A stretch of 64,000 nucleotides of DNA from Micrococcus sp. 2A (GTDB lineage: Bacteria > Actinomycetota > Actinomycetes > Actinomycetales > Micrococcaceae). This document shows positions 34,734-45,961 of this stretch, piece by piece. Within the stretch, counting starts at the first letter, position 1; each line of letters starts with the position of its first letter. The notes under the pieces are model-generated. The model had not been told where the DNA came from. It saw only the letters and a list, made by a program, of their open reading frames with translations, and did not search any database. Position numbers and translations under genes: made by a program. The stretch lies in contig NZ_CP154351.1 in assembly GCF_039519235.1 (NCBI RefSeq), positions 1,426,001 to 1,490,000 of the forward strand, written 5' to 3'.

Positions 34734-36800
34734 TCAGCGATCGGACGTGCGCCGCGCGTCCTCGGGGCTGGACGGGGCCACGCCGGGCATGCCGGACTCC
34801 GGCACGGCGCCGGACACGGGCCGCGCGTACGGCACCTTGGCGCCCAGCACCTGGGCCACGGTGTCCTGCGCGATGCGCTGGGCGGTCAGGCCGACGCGGT
34901 CCAGCACCTCGGCGCGCGTGCCGTGGGCGAGGAACTCGACGGGCAGGCCGACCTCGTTCAGGGCGGTGTCCACGCCCGCGGCACGCATCTCCTGGCGGAT
35001 GCGGGAGCCCACGCCGCCGGCGCGGACGCCGTCCTCGAGGCACACCACGATCCGGTGGCGCGCGGCCAGGCGGATCACGGACCCGGCCACCGGCAGGACC
35101 CACCGGGGATCCACGACGGTGGCGGTGATGCCCTGGCGGCTCAGGCGCTGCGCGACGTCGAGCCCGAGCTCGGCCATCGCGCCGACGGCCACGATCAGCA
35201 CGTCGCGGTCGGCGTCGTCCTCGTGGGCGGCCGGGCCGATCCGGGAGAGCACGTCCGTGCCGTCCTCGAGGCGCTCGAGGGCGCGCACGGGCTCGCCCAC
35301 CGAGCCCTTCGCGAAGCGCACCACGGTGGGCGCGTCGGTCACCGCCACGGCCTCGCGCAGCTCCTCGCGCAGGGTCTCGGCGTCGCGCGGGGCCGCGATC
35401 CGCAGCCCCGGCACGGTCTGGAGCAGGGCGAGGTCCCACATGCCGTGGTGGCTCGGGCCGTCCGGGCCGGTCACGCCGGCGCGGTCCAGCACGAACGTCA
35501 CCCCGGCGCGGTGCAGGCCCACGTCCATGAGCACCTGGTCGAACGCGCGGTTGAGGAACGTGGCGTACACGGCCACCACGGGGTGCAGGCCGCCGAAGGC
35601 CATGCCCGCCGCGGAGGTGACGGCGTGCTGCTCCGCGATGCCGACGTCGAACACGCGGTCCGGGAACTCCAGGGCCATGGGCGCCAGGCCCACCGGGTTC
35701 ATCATGGCGGCCGTGATGGCCACGACGTCCGGGCGCTCGCGGGCGATGTCCACCATCTCCTCGCCGAACACGTTGGTCCAGGACTGCGCCGTGTCGGACG
35801 TGACGGGCTCGCCCGTGGACGGGTCGATCCGGCCGATCGCGTGGAACTGGTCCGCCTCGTTCGCCACGGCCGGTGCATAGCCGTGGCCCTTCTCGGTCAT
35901 GGCGTGCACGATCACGGGTCCGCCGTAGGCGCGGGCGTCCTCGAGGGCCTCCTCCATGGCCTCCACGTCGTGCCCGTCGACGGGGCCGATGTACTTCATG
36001 CCCAGGTCCTCGAACAGGCCCTGCGGCGCCCAGAGGTCCTTGAGGCCCTTCTTCGCCGCGTGCAGCGGGCGGTAGAGGAGGTGGCCCGCCGTGCCGCCCT
36101 CCTGCAGGCGGCGCTTCATGTAGTCCAGGGTCTGCTCGTAGCGCCGGTGCGTGCGGACCTTGTCCAGCACTCCGCGGCGCAGCCCGCCGAGGTGGTCGGC
36201 CAGGCCGCCCACGGTGGGGGCGTACGAGCGGCCGTTGTCGTTCACCACGATCACCACGCGCCGGTTGCGATCGCCGGCGATGTTGTTGATCGCCTCCCAG
36301 GCCATGCCGCCGGTGAGGGCGCCGTCCCCGATCACCGCGACCACGGTGCGGTCCCGCTGGCACGTCTGCCACCACGCACGGGCGATCCCGTCGGCCCAGG
36401 AGAGGGAGGAGGAGGCGTGCGAGGACTCGACGACGTCGTGCTCGGACTCGGCGCGGTCGCCGTAGCCGGACAGGCCGCCCTGCTGCCGCAGCGTGGTGAA
36501 GTCCTGGCGCCCCGTGAGCAGCTTGTGCACGTAGGACTGGTGGCCCGTGTCGAAGATGACCGCGTCCCGCGGGGAGGAGAACACGCGGTGCACGGCGAGC
36601 GTCAGCTCCACCACGCCGAGGTTGGGGCCGAGGTGGCCGCCCGTCTGGGAGACGTGGGCGATGAGGAACGCGCGGATCTCCGCCGCCAGCCGCGTCAGCT
36701 CCTCCTCGGAGAGGCCCTCGAGGGCCTCCGGAGACGTGATCTGGGGCAGCAGGGGTGCACCGGTGTCCTGGGGGCGGCTGGCGCGAGACGGCTCGTTCAT
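34734..36800 (-). CDS. dxs: 1-deoxy-D-xylulose-5-phosphate synthase
   Basis: This thiamine-diphosphate enzyme condenses pyruvate and glyceraldehyde-3-phosphate, the first step of the MEP isoprenoid pathway. The 688-residue protein has the N-terminal [23 protein letters not shown] and the ThDP/Mg motif ([19 protein letters not shown], ending in [13 protein letters not shown]). The transketolase pyrimidine domain includes [18 protein letters not shown] and [18 protein letters not shown]. It starts a unit with a WGR-like gene, an aldo/keto reductase and a PLDc_N-like protein. A TACCCT hexamer ends 9 nt before the ATG, implying a very short leader. Confidence 0.97.
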   Translation of the reverse strand: MNEPSRASRPQDTGAPLLPQITSPEALEGLSEEELTRLAAEIRAFLIAHVSQTGGHLGPNLGVVELTLAVHRVFSSPRDAVIFDTGHQSYVHKLLTGRQDFTTLRQQGGLSGYGDRAESEHDVVESSHASSSLSWADGIARAWWQTCQRDRTVVAVIGDGALTGGMAWEAINNIAGDRNRRVVIVVNDNGRSYAPTVGGLADHLGGLRRGVLDKVRTHRRYEQTLDYMKRRLQEGGTAGHLLYRPLHAAKKGLKDLWAPQGLFEDLGMKYIGPVDGHDVEAMEEALEDARAYGGPVIVHAMTEKGHGYAPAVANEADQFHAIGRIDPSTGEPVTSDTAQSWTNVFGEEMVDIARERPDVVAITAAMMNPVGLAPMALEFPDRVFDVGIAEQHAVTSAAGMAFGGLHPVVAVYATFLNRAFDQVLMDVGLHRAGVTFVLDRAGVTGPDGPSHHGMWDLALLQTVPGLRIAAPRDAETLREELREAVAVTDAPTVVRFAKGSVGEPVRALERLEDGTDVLSRIGPAAHEDDADRDVLIVAVGAMAELGLDVAQRLSRQGITATVVDPRWVLPVAGSVIRLAARHRIVVCLEDGVRAGGVGSRIRQEMRAAGVDTALNEVGLPVEFLAHGTRAEVLDRVGLTAQRIAQDTVAQVLGAKVPYARPVSGAVPESGMPGVAPSSPEDARRTSDR

Positions 36801-36815
36801 AGTCCGTCCAGGGTA
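36798..36815 (-). promoter_or_regulatory. Near-leaderless -10 element of dxs
   Basis: TACCCT at 36815-36810 ends 9 nt before the ATG (36800-36798), giving an expected leader of only two or three bases. Confidence 0.45.
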
Positions 36816-36850
36816 CTCCGCTCCCCGCGCGCGGGCGCGGAGGCCGAGGA

Positions 36851-36897
36851 CGACGCCGGCCCGCCGCCTCCGCGTGGGAGGCGACGGGCCGGCGTCG
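36851..36897 (-). terminator. Terminator of aconitase
   Basis: 21-bp GC stem with one mismatch (36851-36871 with 36877-36897) and a 5-nt loop, 31 nt after the acnA stop. No T-run. Confidence 0.7.
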
Positions 36898-36928
36898 GGC
36901 GGCCCCGCGGACGGGGCCCGTGCGCGGA

Positions 36929-39631
<2,703 letters not shown>

Positions 39632-39757
39632 GGGAGGACTCCTATTCCCGCCCGGGTTCGTCCCGGGCACTCGTCCAGTGGGGGTCGGCACCGGGTCCTC
39701 GTCCGTGACGGTCCTCACAGGGCCGTCACCTGAGTCGCAGGCGCCGCACTGCCGCCC

Positions 39758-39763
39758 AGCCTA
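39758..39763 (-). promoter_or_regulatory. Candidate -10 hexamer for acnA
   Basis: TAGGCT on the minus strand, about 127 nt before the GTG start. The intervening leader (39632-39757) has no feature I can name; a regulatory leader is possible but unsupported. Confidence 0.4.
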
Positions 39764-39829
39764 CCGCGTGCCCGCCCCGCCCCGGGGCTCTCTTCCCCTG
39801 TGTGGCGACGCACTGCGGCCGCGGACGTG

Positions 39830-39872
39830 ACGGGGGCGTGCGACGACGGCGTCCGTCGTCGCACGCCCCCGT
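39830..39872 (-). terminator. Terminator of the RNA methyltransferase gene
   Basis: Perfect 20-bp stem (39830-39849 with 39853-39872) with only a 3-nt loop, 13 nt after the methyltransferase stop. No T-run. It is the longest perfect hairpin in the window. Confidence 0.75.
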
Positions 39873-39885
39873 GGGGTCCGGCGGG

Positions 39886-41370
39886 TCACTCGGCGGCGGG
39901 GGTCTCCACGACGGCCGGCGCGGCCACGAGGTCCGCGGCCGGGCGCAGCACGGTCACGGACTCCAGGTGGTGGGTGTCCGGGTAGAGGTCGAACACGCGG
40001 GCGCGCTCCACCTCGTAGCCGCCCTCGCGCAGCCACGCGAGGTCGCGCGCGAAGGAGGCCGGGTCGCACGAGACGTACACGATGCGGCCCGGGCGGAGGG
40101 CGAGGATCCGCTCCACGGCCCTGCGGCCCGCGCCGGAGCGCGGCGGGTCGAGCACCACGGTGTCCACGGCCGTGTCGGCCAGGCCGCCGTCGGCCACCGC
40201 GCGCTCCGGGTGCTTGAGCCAGCTGCCCAGGACCTTGTCCGTGGGGCCGTTGAGCACGATCGCCTGCTCGGCGCCGAGCAGGTTCCGGCGGGCGTCCTTC
40301 GACGCGCCGCGCGAGGCCTCGACGGAGTAGACGCGGCCCTCGGGGCCCACCGCGTCGGCGAGGAAGGCGCTGAACAGCCCGGCGCCGGCGTAGAGGTCGG
40401 CCACGATCTGGCCGGGCTGCGCCTGCGCGTCCTCGAGCACGGCGTCCACGAGGGTGGCCGGGGCATGCTGGTGGACCTGCCAGAAGCCGTCGCCCGTGAC
40501 GCGGAAGCGGCGCTCGCCGCCGCGCTCCGTCCTCACGGTCTCCGAGACCCACGTGCGGCCCGTGATGCGCTCCACGGTGACGGGCGAGTGGCGCTTGGGA
40601 CCGGGCATGGCGAGGCCGGTGGACACCTCGACGGCGGAGGCGTTCGCGGTCTGCCGGATGCGGGTGCGCAGTCGGCCGAGCTTGGCCTCGTCCGCCGCGG
40701 TCTGCGGGGTGGGCGTCACGAGCACCAGCGGCTGCGAGCCGTTGGCCGGGGTGGCCACGTCCACGCGGGCCGCCCCCGTGAAGTCCCAGTCCCACAGGGC
40801 CAGGGCGTCCAGGGCCGGCACGCCCAGCGGCATGTTGCGCACGGGAAGGAGGGTGGTGGAGCGGTGCGCATGCATCGCGATGTGGCCCTGCGGGGTCACC
40901 GCGAACGCGGTGCGCGTGCGCCAGTGCTGGCCCGTGGGCTCGTCCTCCTCGCCCGCGAAGCAGACCTCGGGGTCGAGGGTCACGCCGGCGATCCGGGCGA
41001 CCGTGTCGCGGAAGACCTGGGCCTTGAGGCGGCGCTGGTGCGGCACCACGATGTGGCCGAACTCGGCGCCGCCCACGGGGGGCCGGCCCGAGGCGTGGGC
41101 GCGCATGACGTCCGCGAGCTTCCACTGGTGGATGCGGCGGAACTCGGAGGGCCGAAGGACCTCGACGGCGTCCCCGCGCCAGAACCGCGCTCCCGGGTCG
41201 CACTCGGTCAGGGCGACCCTGACCTTCTCCCCCGGCATCGCGTGCCGGACGAACACGACACGTCCCTCGTGGCGCGCGACGCAGTGGCCGCCGTGCGCCA
41301 TCTGCCCGGCCTCGACCTCGATGATCCTCCCGACCTCGGTGATGTCCGTGGTGGCGTCAGTGACGGCCAT
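39886..41370 (-). CDS. TRAM-domain class I SAM-dependent RNA (uracil-5-)methyltransferase, RlmD/TrmA type
   Basis: This 494-residue enzyme probably makes m5U in rRNA or tRNA. The N-terminal TRAM domain (residues ~12-70, GRIIEVEAGQMAHGGHCVARHEGRVVFV) binds RNA. The C-terminal Rossmann domain has the SAM motif VADLYAGAGLFSAFLADAV, the VVLDPPRSGAG motif, the catalytic nucleophile Cys in YVSCDPASFARDL, and the general-base Glu in HHLESVTVL. The region where RlmD and RumA have their four [4Fe-4S] cysteines carries none here, so the cluster is absent. It has the same relative place in mycobacteria (Rv2689c, as I recall). A very strong terminator follows. Confidence 0.88.
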   Translation of the reverse strand: MAVTDATTDITEVGRIIEVEAGQMAHGGHCVARHEGRVVFVRHAMPGEKVRVALTECDPGARFWRGDAVEVLRPSEFRRIHQWKLADVMRAHASGRPPVGGAEFGHIVVPHQRRLKAQVFRDTVARIAGVTLDPEVCFAGEEDEPTGQHWRTRTAFAVTPQGHIAMHAHRSTTLLPVRNMPLGVPALDALALWDWDFTGAARVDVATPANGSQPLVLVTPTPQTAADEAKLGRLRTRIRQTANASAVEVSTGLAMPGPKRHSPVTVERITGRTWVSETVRTERGGERRFRVTGDGFWQVHQHAPATLVDAVLEDAQAQPGQIVADLYAGAGLFSAFLADAVGPEGRVYSVEASRGASKDARRNLLGAEQAIVLNGPTDKVLGSWLKHPERAVADGGLADTAVDTVVLDPPRSGAGRRAVERILALRPGRIVYVSCDPASFARDLAWLREGGYEVERARVFDLYPDTHHLESVTVLRPAADLVAAPAVVETPAAE

Positions 41371-41430
41371 GATGACTCCTCTCGCGAAGCAGCGCGCCGC
41401 AGACCTTGCACCGGGCGTCGACTGGTCCCA

Positions 41431-43413
41431 TCATTCTCGCAGATTCGCCGCGGAACGCGGTCCCGGCTCTTCGCCCTCGCGGATCTGCCACGGCACCGAG
41501 CCCACCATCACTCCCGCCTCCCGCTGCAGGCGGTTCTTCTGCCGCGTGGCCGTGCGGTTGTGCAGCAGCGTCCGCCATCCCGGCCGCACCACGTACTCGG
41601 GGATGAACACCATGGTCAGGTCCCGCGGGGAGAGGCGCCGGCGCTCGCGCAGGTGCCGCACGAGCGGCACCACCGTGTCGCGGTAGGGAGAGGCCACCAC
41701 GGTGAGCGGCAGCGGCATGCGGGCGCGGTCCCAGTCGTCGATCACCCGCTCCGTCACCGCGCGGTCCACGTCCACCACCACGGCCTCCAGGGACGAGGGG
41801 CGGGTCGCGCGGGCGTACGCGATGGCCCGCAGCGCCGGCCTGTTCAGGGTGGAGACCACGACGACGACGTGCACCCTCGAGGGCAGGGCACGGGCGTCGT
41901 CGTGGGCGTCCGGCGTGAGCTCGCGGCCCACCGCGGCGTAGTGCCGGTGGATCCGGCCCATGACCAGCGCACCCACGACGATCGTGAGCAGCGCCACCCA
42001 CGCCCCCTGCGTGAAGCGCGTCACGAGCACGACGACGCCGGCGAGCGCGGTGACGCCCAGCGCGACGGCGGTGATGCCGAGGCGCAGGCGCACCGCGGCG
42101 CGGGCGCGCGTGCCCGGGGTGTGCGCGAGCCGGCGGCGCCACAGCCGCAGCATCCCCGTCTGGGCGAGGGTGAAGGCCAGCAGGACGCCGATCACGTACA
42201 GCTGGACGAGCAGGGCGGTCTGGGCGCGGAAGACGAGCAGCAGGATCGCCGCGGCGGCGCCGAGGGCCACGACGCCCCACGTGTGGACCAGGCGGTCGCC
42301 GCGCACGCGCATCTGCCGCGGGAGGTAGCCGTCGTCGGCGAGCCGGGAGGTCAGGGCCGGGAAGGAGCGGAACGCGGACTTCGCGGCGAAGAGCAGCAGG
42401 AGCGCGGTGGCCGCGATGGTGAGCACGGCCAGCGGGCTCCCCGGTCCGAAGACGGCGGCCGCGAGCTGGGCGATCACGGGCGGGGCCGCGGCGCCCTCGG
42501 GCAGCGGCGCGCCGTCCGGGCCGCGCAGGGAGGCCGGGTCCAGGGCCACCACGGTGCCCGTGCGGTGGGCCAGGTGCATGACGCCGACCGTGAGTGCCGC
42601 CACGGCGGCGGCCATCATCGTGAGGAGCCAGCGGACGGTGGGCACGGCCGGATGCGCCACCGTGCGGGCGGCCGAGACGGGGACCTCCACGCCCGTGAGC
42701 AGGACCGAGCCCGCGCTGAAGGCGCGCAGGGCCAGCAGGGCCGTGGCCACCGCGCCGACGGGCCCGGCGCCGGACCCGTCCACCGTGTGTCCCGCGGTCA
42801 CGGCCTGGCCCAGGGTGCCCCCCGCGTCCTGCCAGAGGCCCGCCCCCACCATGCCCGCCAGCAGGAGCACGAAGGCGGCCACCACGAGCGGCAGGATGCG
42901 CCGGCCCCGGCCACGGTCCGATCCGCGCAGGGCCAGGAGCAGCACGAGGCCCAGGGCCGTGCACGCCACCGCCATGCGGTGCTCCGCGAGCGAGGGCACG
43001 AGGGCGGCGGCGTAGTGGGCGAAGGCCGCGAGGGACACGGCGGCGGTGAAGACGAAGTCCAGCAGGAGGGCGGCCGAGGCGAGCACCCCGGCGCGCGGTC
43101 CCAGCTTGGTGCGCGCCATGCGGTAGATGCCCCCGTGCGGCACCGCCACCACGGCAGCCCGGAACGAGGCGACGATGAGCACCATGACCGCGACGACGGC
43201 CCAGCCCACGAGGGGCCCGAGCGCGAGGGCGGCGGTGCCCGAGGCCACGAGGGTCAGGATGATCTCGTCCGGGGCGTAGGCCAGGGAGGAGAGCGCGTTG
43301 GCGGAGGTCACGGGGAGGGCGCGCCACCGGGGCATGCGCGGGGCGGCGGCGTCCGTGGAGGCCACGGGTCGTCCCAGCAGTGCCCGGCGGAGGGTCGCTG
43401 ACAGCGTCGTCAC
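41431..43413 (-). CDS. kimA: KimA-like APC-family potassium transporter
   Basis: This 660-residue protein aligns along its length, by memory, with Bacillus subtilis KimA (YdaO), a proton-coupled high-affinity K+ importer. Shared segments are the TM1 region ALSSLAYAPDEIIL (near 40), VVAVPHGGIYRMARTKLG (near 88), LLLDFVFTAAVS (near 117) and AFSAGSVLLTGVEV (231-244). The C-terminal cytosolic UspA-like domain (residues ~540-660) ends with the WRTLLHN motif. Ion-site residues T123, S127, D119, T240, E243 and Y46 are kept, but KimA D36 is Asn (N39) and Y118 is Phe (F120). It is divergent from two RCK proteins. A TACCGT hexamer ends 6 nt before the GTG, suggesting a leaderless mRNA. Confidence 0.82.
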   Translation of the reverse strand: MTTLSATLRRALLGRPVASTDAAAPRMPRWRALPVTSANALSSLAYAPDEIILTLVASGTAALALGPLVGWAVVAVMVLIVASFRAAVVAVPHGGIYRMARTKLGPRAGVLASAALLLDFVFTAAVSLAAFAHYAAALVPSLAEHRMAVACTALGLVLLLALRGSDRGRGRRILPLVVAAFVLLLAGMVGAGLWQDAGGTLGQAVTAGHTVDGSGAGPVGAVATALLALRAFSAGSVLLTGVEVPVSAARTVAHPAVPTVRWLLTMMAAAVAALTVGVMHLAHRTGTVVALDPASLRGPDGAPLPEGAAAPPVIAQLAAAVFGPGSPLAVLTIAATALLLLFAAKSAFRSFPALTSRLADDGYLPRQMRVRGDRLVHTWGVVALGAAAAILLLVFRAQTALLVQLYVIGVLLAFTLAQTGMLRLWRRRLAHTPGTRARAAVRLRLGITAVALGVTALAGVVVLVTRFTQGAWVALLTIVVGALVMGRIHRHYAAVGRELTPDAHDDARALPSRVHVVVVVSTLNRPALRAIAYARATRPSSLEAVVVDVDRAVTERVIDDWDRARMPLPLTVVASPYRDTVVPLVRHLRERRRLSPRDLTMVFIPEYVVRPGWRTLLHNRTATRQKNRLQREAGVMVGSVPWQIREGEEPGPRSAANLRE

Positions 43414-43425
43414 CGCACCACGGTA
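43411..43425 (-). promoter_or_regulatory. Leaderless-type -10 element of the KimA-like gene
   Basis: TACCGT at 43425-43420 ends 6 nt before the GTG start (43413-43411). There is no long leader, so no room for a c-di-AMP riboswitch. Confidence 0.5.
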
Positions 43426-43537
43426 CCCCCGCCCCGCACCGCCATGCCCCGCCCGTTCCCGCGGGCGCCCGGGGCGGTGCGAGGATGGTCCCCGGGCGGG
43501 CGCCGCCCGCACCGATCCGGAAGGGGACGAACAGGCC

Positions 43538-44230
43538 ATGGCTCACTACGTCATCGTCGGCGGCGGCCGCGTGGGTTCACGCCTCGCGGCCACCCTGGAC
43601 GCCGCGGGCCACTCCGTGGCCGTGGTGGACCGGGACGCCCGCGCGGAGGACGGCCTCCCCGCGGACTTCTCGGGCGAGTTCGTGGCGGGCATCGGCTTCG
43701 ACCGCGACGTGCTGCGCCGCGCCGGGACCGAGAAGGCCCAGGGCCTGGCGGCCGTGACGGCGGACGACGGCACCAACATCATCGCCGCGCGCGTGGCCCG
43801 CGAGACCTTCCACGTGGACCACGTGGTGGCGCGCATCTACGATGCCGAGCGCGCGCGGGTGTACCAGCGCCTCGGCGTGCCCACGGTGGCCTCCATCCAG
43901 TGGACCGCGGAGCAGGTGCTGCACCGCCTCCTGCCCGCCGGCGCCGCGGACGCGGAGCAGCGCGACCCCTCCGGCCGCCTGATCATCACGGAGCTCGTCC
44001 CCCACCCCTCGTGGTGGGGGCGGCGCCTGGCCGAGGTCGAGTCGATGACCGGGATCCGCGTGGCCTACCTGACCCGCTTCGGCGAGGGGATGCTCCCGGC
44101 GGGCGTCGAGCGCCTGCAGGAGGGCGACGTCGTGCACGGCGTGTACCCCGTGGACCGGCGGGACGCGGTCGAGGCCGCGCTGCAGGGCGAGGCCCGTGAG
44201 CCGGACGAGGACGAGGAGGAGCGGTCATGA
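43538..44230 (+). CDS. RCK (TrkA-N/TrkA-C) potassium-transport regulator 1 (CeoB-like)
   Basis: This 230-residue cytoplasmic protein has an NAD-binding Rossmann RCK_N domain starting MAHYVIVGGGRVGSRLAATLDAAGHSVAVVDRD (glycine motif 8-13). Conserved LAAVTADDGTNIIAARVARETFHVDHVVARIYD follows, and an RCK_C (TrkA-C) domain lies at about residues 145-220. It would form dimers or octamers that sense NAD(H) or ATP and control a K+ channel or transporter. Its ATG lies 125 bp from the divergent KimA-like start, and its stop overlaps the start of the second RCK gene (ATGA), so the two are co-expressed. Mycobacterial ceoB/ceoC have this same layout as I recall. Confidence 0.9.
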   Translation: MAHYVIVGGGRVGSRLAATLDAAGHSVAVVDRDARAEDGLPADFSGEFVAGIGFDRDVLRRAGTEKAQGLAAVTADDGTNIIAARVARETFHVDHVVARIYDAERARVYQRLGVPTVASIQWTAEQVLHRLLPAGAADAEQRDPSGRLIITELVPHPSWWGRRLAEVESMTGIRVAYLTRFGEGMLPAGVERLQEGDVVHGVYPVDRRDAVEAALQGEAREPDEDEEERS

Positions 44231-45009
44231 GGGTCGTCATCGCAGGGGCCGGCGCCGTGGGCGCCTCGGTCGCACGGGAGCTGTGCGCCCACGGGCACGC
44301 CGTGACCGTGGTGGACCTGCGCCCGGAGGTCGTCCGGCGCGCCGACGTCGGCCGTGCCCGCTCCCTCGTGGGGGACGCGACCGACCTCGTCATGCTCGGC
44401 GAGGCCGGGGCGCTCGAGGCGGACGTCCTCGTGGCCGCCACGGGCGACGACCGCGCCAACCTCGTGGTCTCCCTGCTCGGCCGCAGCGAGTTCGGGGTGC
44501 AGCGCACCGTCGCCCGCGTGAACAACCCCCGCAACGACTGGCTCTTCGACGAGTCCTGGGGCGTGGACGTGGCCGTGTCCACCCCGTCCATCATGACGGC
44601 GCTCGTGGAGGAGGCCGTGGAGACCGGCGACCTCGTGCGCCTGCTGCGCCTCGAGGCGGGCGGCACGGCGCTCACCGAATTCCGCGTCCCGGCGGCGCAC
44701 TGGCTCGTCGGCCGTCGCGTCGGGACGGTGTCCTGGCCGGCGGAGGCCCCGCTCGTGGCCGTCGTGCGGGACGGGACGCCGCGCGCCGCCACCCCGGATG
44801 AGGTCCTCGAGGCCGGAGACGAGCTGTTCCTGCTCGTCTCCGCCGCGGCCGAGACGGCCCTGCGGCGTCTCCTGGTCGGGGAGGCCGCGGAGCCTCAGGG
44901 CGAGGACGCCGGGTCGACGGCGGCGGCGCCGGCCGGACCGGGCTCCTCCTCGGGCGAGCCCGGCGAGGGCGCGCTCACGGACCAGGCCAGCCAGAGCCCC
45001 AGCGCGTAG
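44227..45009 (+). CDS. RCK (TrkA-N/TrkA-C) potassium-transport regulator 2 (CeoC-like)
   Basis: This 260-residue partner of the preceding RCK protein starts MRVVIAGAGAVGASVARELCAHGHAVTVVDLRPE. The acidic residue that ends strand 2 (VVDLRPE) suits NAD(H). VGDATDLVMLGEAGALEADVLVAATGDD and VARVNNPRNDWLF are typical RCK_N, and an RCK_C follows from ~135 to 220. About 40 C-terminal residues are a low-complexity Ala/Pro/Ser/Gly tail encoded in the 115-bp stretch that also encodes the end of the oppositely oriented DUF3159 gene. Translationally coupled to regulator 1. Confidence 0.9.
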   Translation: MRVVIAGAGAVGASVARELCAHGHAVTVVDLRPEVVRRADVGRARSLVGDATDLVMLGEAGALEADVLVAATGDDRANLVVSLLGRSEFGVQRTVARVNNPRNDWLFDESWGVDVAVSTPSIMTALVEEAVETGDLVRLLRLEAGGTALTEFRVPAAHWLVGRRVGTVSWPAEAPLVAVVRDGTPRAATPDEVLEAGDELFLLVSAAAETALRRLLVGEAAEPQGEDAGSTAAAPAGPGSSSGEPGEGALTDQASQSPSA

Positions 45010-45623
45010 AGCGGCAGACCCATCACGAGACGGGCGACGCCCAGGGCCGTCGCCGCGTCCGCGAGGTAGAGCGGCACCTGCACGCCCAGCCGCAGCGCGA
45101 AGACGGCCGCCATCACCCAGGTGGCCGCCGCGTAGGCGCGCCGGCGGCGGGGGTCCGCACGCCATGCGGTCCCCTCCCCGCGCACGAGGCCGAGGATCAG
45201 GCCCACCACGGGCCAGCCCGCGAGGATCGAGACGAGGAACGCGAGGCCGTAGCCGGCGTTCGTGATGAAGCCCCAGAGGTAGTAGTCCCGGGCCTGCCCC
45301 GTGGTCAGGGCCACCGCCACCGAGAGCACGACGACGACGAGCCCGGCCAGGACCTGCGCGGGCGACTGGCGCTGCGCGAGCCGGACCACGCCCATGAGGA
45401 CGGCCACGCCCGCGGCGGCCACGCCCGAGGGCCACACCTGCTGGGTGAGCACGTACCCGACCATGAAGACGAACGTGGGCAGGGACGCCTCCACGATCCC
45501 CCGCCAGCCGCCGACGCTGGCCAGGGGGTCCAGGCGGCCGTGCTCGTCGAGCCTCGCGCCGCGGCCGAGGGCGGCGGCGGGGTCCGGCGCGCCGGGGTCG
45601 CGGCGGGTCGCGGGCCGGTTCAT
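44895..45623 (-). CDS. DUF3159 family membrane protein
   Basis: This 242-residue protein has five or six membrane segments: SLPTFVFMVGYVLTQQVWP, AAGVAVLMGVVRLA, VLAGLVVVVLSVAVALTTG, YLWGFITNAGYGLAFLVSILAG, AAATWVMAAVFALRLGV and LVMGLPLYALGLWLAWSV. The ARDYYLWGF and GWPVVGL segments are hallmarks of DUF3159, an actinobacterial family of unknown function. The ATG at 45623 is chosen for its perfect AGGAGG site; ATG 45641 would overlap the upstream gene's stop. Its last 115 bp overlap the 3' end of the convergent second RCK gene, encoding a Ser/Pro/Ala-rich tail. Confidence 0.85.
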   Translation of the reverse strand: MNRPATRRDPGAPDPAAALGRGARLDEHGRLDPLASVGGWRGIVEASLPTFVFMVGYVLTQQVWPSGVAAAGVAVLMGVVRLAQRQSPAQVLAGLVVVVLSVAVALTTGQARDYYLWGFITNAGYGLAFLVSILAGWPVVGLILGLVRGEGTAWRADPRRRRAYAAATWVMAAVFALRLGVQVPLYLADAATALGVARLVMGLPLYALGLWLAWSVSAPSPGSPEEEPGPAGAAAVDPASSP

Positions 45624-45637
45624 GGGTGCCTCCTGCG

Positions 45638-45961
45638 TCATCGGACGGCCGTCGGGCCGTCCACGAGGTCGAACTCGGGATTGTGCAGCGTGGGGACGCC
45701 GTCGATCTCCACGACGCGGCCGCGGATGCGCAGCCACTCCCCCGGCATCACGCCGGGCACGCGACGCCGCCCGTGCCACACCAGCCGGATGACGGCGAGC
45801 GGCTCGGCCCGTCCGGGCTCCGGGAGCCGCGTGGCGAGCTCCGCGCGGAACACGGTGGCGTCGTCGGCGCCCGGGATGGTCACGGCGACCACCACGCCGA
45901 GGCGGTCCACCATCCCGGCGGGAGGCGGCAGGACCGCCACCGGCGCGGTCGCGGGGCTCAC
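45638..45961 (-). CDS. OB-fold nucleic-acid-binding domain protein
   Basis: This small 107-residue protein has a single OB-fold: RLGVVVAVTIPGADDATVFRAELAT, then LAVIRLVWHGRRRVPGVMPGEWLRIRGRVVEIDGVPTLHNPEF. The GxwLrirGrvv pattern is typical of RecG- or tRNA-type OB wedges, so it probably binds DNA or RNA. The GTG start overlaps the DUF3710 stop by 4 nt (GTGA) with a GGAG ribosome site. It is translationally coupled and sits between DUF3710 and DUF3159 as in mycobacteria. Confidence 0.85.
   Translation of the reverse strand: MSPATAPVAVLPPPAGMVDRLGVVVAVTIPGADDATVFRAELATRLPEPGRAEPLAVIRLVWHGRRRVPGVMPGEWLRIRGRVVEIDGVPTLHNPEFDLVDGPTAVR

Noticed and set aside
43414..43537. c-di-AMP (ydaO-type) riboswitch before the KimA-like gene
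   Set aside because: The -10 hexamer lies 6 nt before the start codon and the whole divergent spacer is 124 bp, so there is no leader to hold one.
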